DNA of 16,238 nucleotides from an uncultured Collinsella sp. (GTDB lineage Bacteria; Actinomycetota; Coriobacteriia; Coriobacteriales; Coriobacteriaceae): the NCBI GenBank assembly GCA_900757235.1, contig CAAENB010000078.1, positions 1-16,238 of the forward strand. Reading direction: 5' to 3'. Positions 15,021-16,238 of this stretch are shown here, piece by piece (positions within the stretch are counted from its first letter, which is position 1; each line of letters begins with the position of its first letter). The notes beneath the pieces are model-generated. The model had not been told where the DNA came from. It made no database searches and was given only the letters and a program-made list of their open reading frames with translations. Position numbers and translations under genes: made by a program.

Positions 15021-15108
15021 GACAACTCAGTGAGGAAACAGTTTAGCGCAATAAAGCGCATCGTGCGTTTCCGTATGGTTTCGTAGCGGCCGTTACTAGG
15101 CTCGCTGC

Positions 15109-16101
15109 CTAGGCGCCGATCTCGGGCAGCTCGGGAACATTGGTGTCGCCCGTACGGTCGCCAATGCAGATCTGCCACAGCTCGGTCCAGGTGCCGTCGT
15201 CCTCGATCTTCTTAAGGAAGTCGTTGACAAAGGCGACGCCGTCGGAATCGAGCGGCAGGCCGATACCATAGGGCTCCTTGCTGCCGAAGGGCTTGCCGGC
15301 GATCTTGTACTTACCGGGCTCGCGGACCAGGGCGCTCTGCTGCATGTTGTTATCGATGACGTAGGCGTCAACGCGGCCCTGCTGGAGTGCCTGGCGGGCC
15401 TCCTCGTCGGTCTTGAACTCCTGCTGGCTGGCCTTGGGGGCGAACTCCTCCAGGATGGCGGGGCCGTTGGAGCCGGACTGGACGGCGACGTTCTTGTCGG
15501 CCAGGTCGTCGACGCTCTTGATGTCGTCGTTATCGGCGAGCACCAGGATAGCCTGCTGGGTGTAGTAGTAGGGACCGGCAAAGGAGACGAGCTTCTTGCG
15601 CTCGTCAGTGATGGTGTAGGTGGCAAAGACGGCGTCGACCTGGCCGTTCTGCAGGACGGACTCGCGCGTGTCCGAGGTCACCTGGGTGATCTCGACCTTG
15701 TTCTCGCCCAGAATGTAGTTGGACAGAAGCTGCGCGATGCCGGCGTCGAAGCCGCGGGTCTGACCGTCCTTCTCGTTGAGGAGGGAGAAGAGCGTGGAGG
15801 TCTGAACGCCACCGATCTTAAAGACGCCGGCGTCCTTGACGGCCGTCGCCCAGGCGCTGGCGGCGATGGCGTCGTCATCGGCCTTGGGGCCGTTGTCGAC
15901 GAGCTTGTCGAATGCCTTAGCGTCGAGCGTGGTGGAAACCTCGGTATCCTCGGAGCTCTTGGAGGAACCGGCGGAACCCTTGTCGGCCTCGGCGCTGGTG
16001 TCGGAGCAGCCGGCAAGACCAAGGCCGGCGACGGTTGCGAAGGTGGCGGCGACGAAGCCGCGGCGGTCGAGAACGACCTGCTGGGAGAGGTTCTTGCTCA
16101 T
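15109..16101 (-). CDS. Amino-acid ABC transporter substrate-binding lipoprotein
   Basis: A 330-residue extracytoplasmic binding protein of the SBP_bac_3 family, which captures a polar amino acid for the permeases encoded downstream. The signal region has Arg13-Arg14 in LDRRGFVAAT, a hydrophobic stretch (15-30) and the lipobox LAGC with Cys32, so export as a twin-arginine lipoprotein is likely. A Ser/Asp/Glu-rich linker follows (33-58), then the two-lobed domain (about 80-325), including TRGFDAGIAQ (115-124), SDTRESVLQNGQVDAV (143-158) and KEPYGIGLP (274-282). These resemble glutamate/glutamine/aspartate binders, but the ligand is not certain. First gene of the operon, with a good promoter and AAAGGTG before the ATG. 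Confidence 0.92.
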   Translation of the reverse strand: MSKNLSQQVVLDRRGFVAATFATVAGLGLAGCSDTSAEADKGSAGSSKSSEDTEVSTTLDAKAFDKLVDNGPKADDDAIAASAWATAVKDAGVFKIGGVQTSTLFSLLNEKDGQTRGFDAGIAQLLSNYILGENKVEITQVTSDTRESVLQNGQVDAVFATYTITDERKKLVSFAGPYYYTQQAILVLADNDDIKSVDDLADKNVAVQSGSNGPAILEEFAPKASQQEFKTDEEARQALQQGRVDAYVIDNNMQQSALVREPGKYKIAGKPFGSKEPYGIGLPLDSDGVAFVNDFLKKIEDDGTWTELWQICIGDRTGDTNVPELPEIGA

Positions 16102-16144
16102 GGTAGAACACCTTTCTCAATAAAATCCCTAGTGGTTGAGTAGA

Positions 16145-16174
16145 GTTATACCCTATCGCGCTCAAATGGGTCAA
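16145..16174 (-). promoter_or_regulatory. Promoter of the amino-acid transporter operon
   Basis: On the minus strand TTGACC (16174-16169) and TATAAC (16150-16145) are separated by 18 bp, close to the sigma-70-type consensus. Transcription would begin near 16138, giving a leader of about 37 bases. Short arms TTGAG/CTCAA (16136-16140 and 16161-16165) flank the -10, a possible but weak operator. Confidence 0.7.
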
Positions 16175-16216
16175 CACGAAATAACTCAGAAACATACTTA
16201 CCTTATGGGTTATTCT

Positions 16217-16238
16217 ACCTACCATAAAGGGACAGGCA
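16217..16238. repeat. Palindromic repeat, CCTGCCAAAA family, copy 3 (cut by the window end)
   Basis: ACCTACCATAAAGGGACAGG (16217-16236) matches 6279-6298 with one base changed. The second arm would lie beyond the window. It stands upstream of the promoter of the transporter operon. Confidence 0.65.

Overview
The window looks like a chromosomal segment of a high-GC actinobacterium of the Coriobacteriia, most like a gut Collinsella. This rests on the strong GC third-position bias, clear AGGAGG-like ribosome sites, and the mix of genes (M18 aminopeptidase, membrane-anchored choloylglycine-hydrolase-like protein, SEC-C methionine aminopeptidase, twin-arginine lipoprotein binding protein). The genus is inferred from general resemblance, not from a search. 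No rRNA, tRNA, CRISPR array or complete insertion sequence was recognised.

Left part (1-4130): a large nested inverted repeat (11-167) covers the 3' end of a phosphofructokinase gene (minus strand) and what seems to be the last codons of a convergent gene entering from the left. Upstream of the kinase lies a membrane-anchored Ntn-hydrolase of the choloylglycine/penicillin acylase type (minus). Divergent from it is an M18 zinc aminopeptidase (plus), which ends in a small palindromic repeat and a strong terminator.

Middle part (4140-9240): a two-gene toxin-antitoxin module (RelB/DinJ-like antitoxin plus PIN-domain nuclease, overlapping by 8 bases) with its own promoter. It is followed by a 235-base gene-free stretch full of direct and inverted repeats. 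Then come three minus-strand genes: a D-2-hydroxyacid dehydrogenase, a methionine aminopeptidase with an N-terminal SEC-C zinc motif, and a radical SAM protein. They are separated by a terminator, dispersed palindromes and a 20-bp perfect inverted repeat. An alpha/beta hydrolase is divergent from the radical SAM gene.

Right part (9449-16238): a two-gene signalling operon encodes a GGDEF*-REC-HD-GYP protein (cyclase motif degenerate, c-di-GMP inhibitory site kept, phosphodiesterase site intact) and a small HPt phosphotransfer protein. It ends in a bidirectional terminator shared with a minus-strand, five-gene operon: amino-acid binding lipoprotein, two permeases, ATPase, and a class I glutamine-amidotransferase of the gamma-glutamyl-GABA hydrolase type. 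That operon plausibly imports a polar amino acid or gamma-glutamyl compound and cleaves it in the cytoplasm.

The most unusual material is intergenic: several long hairpins, a repeat family (CCTRCCAWAAAGGGA type) seen three times next to genes, and the degenerate-cyclase/phosphodiesterase/HPt pair.
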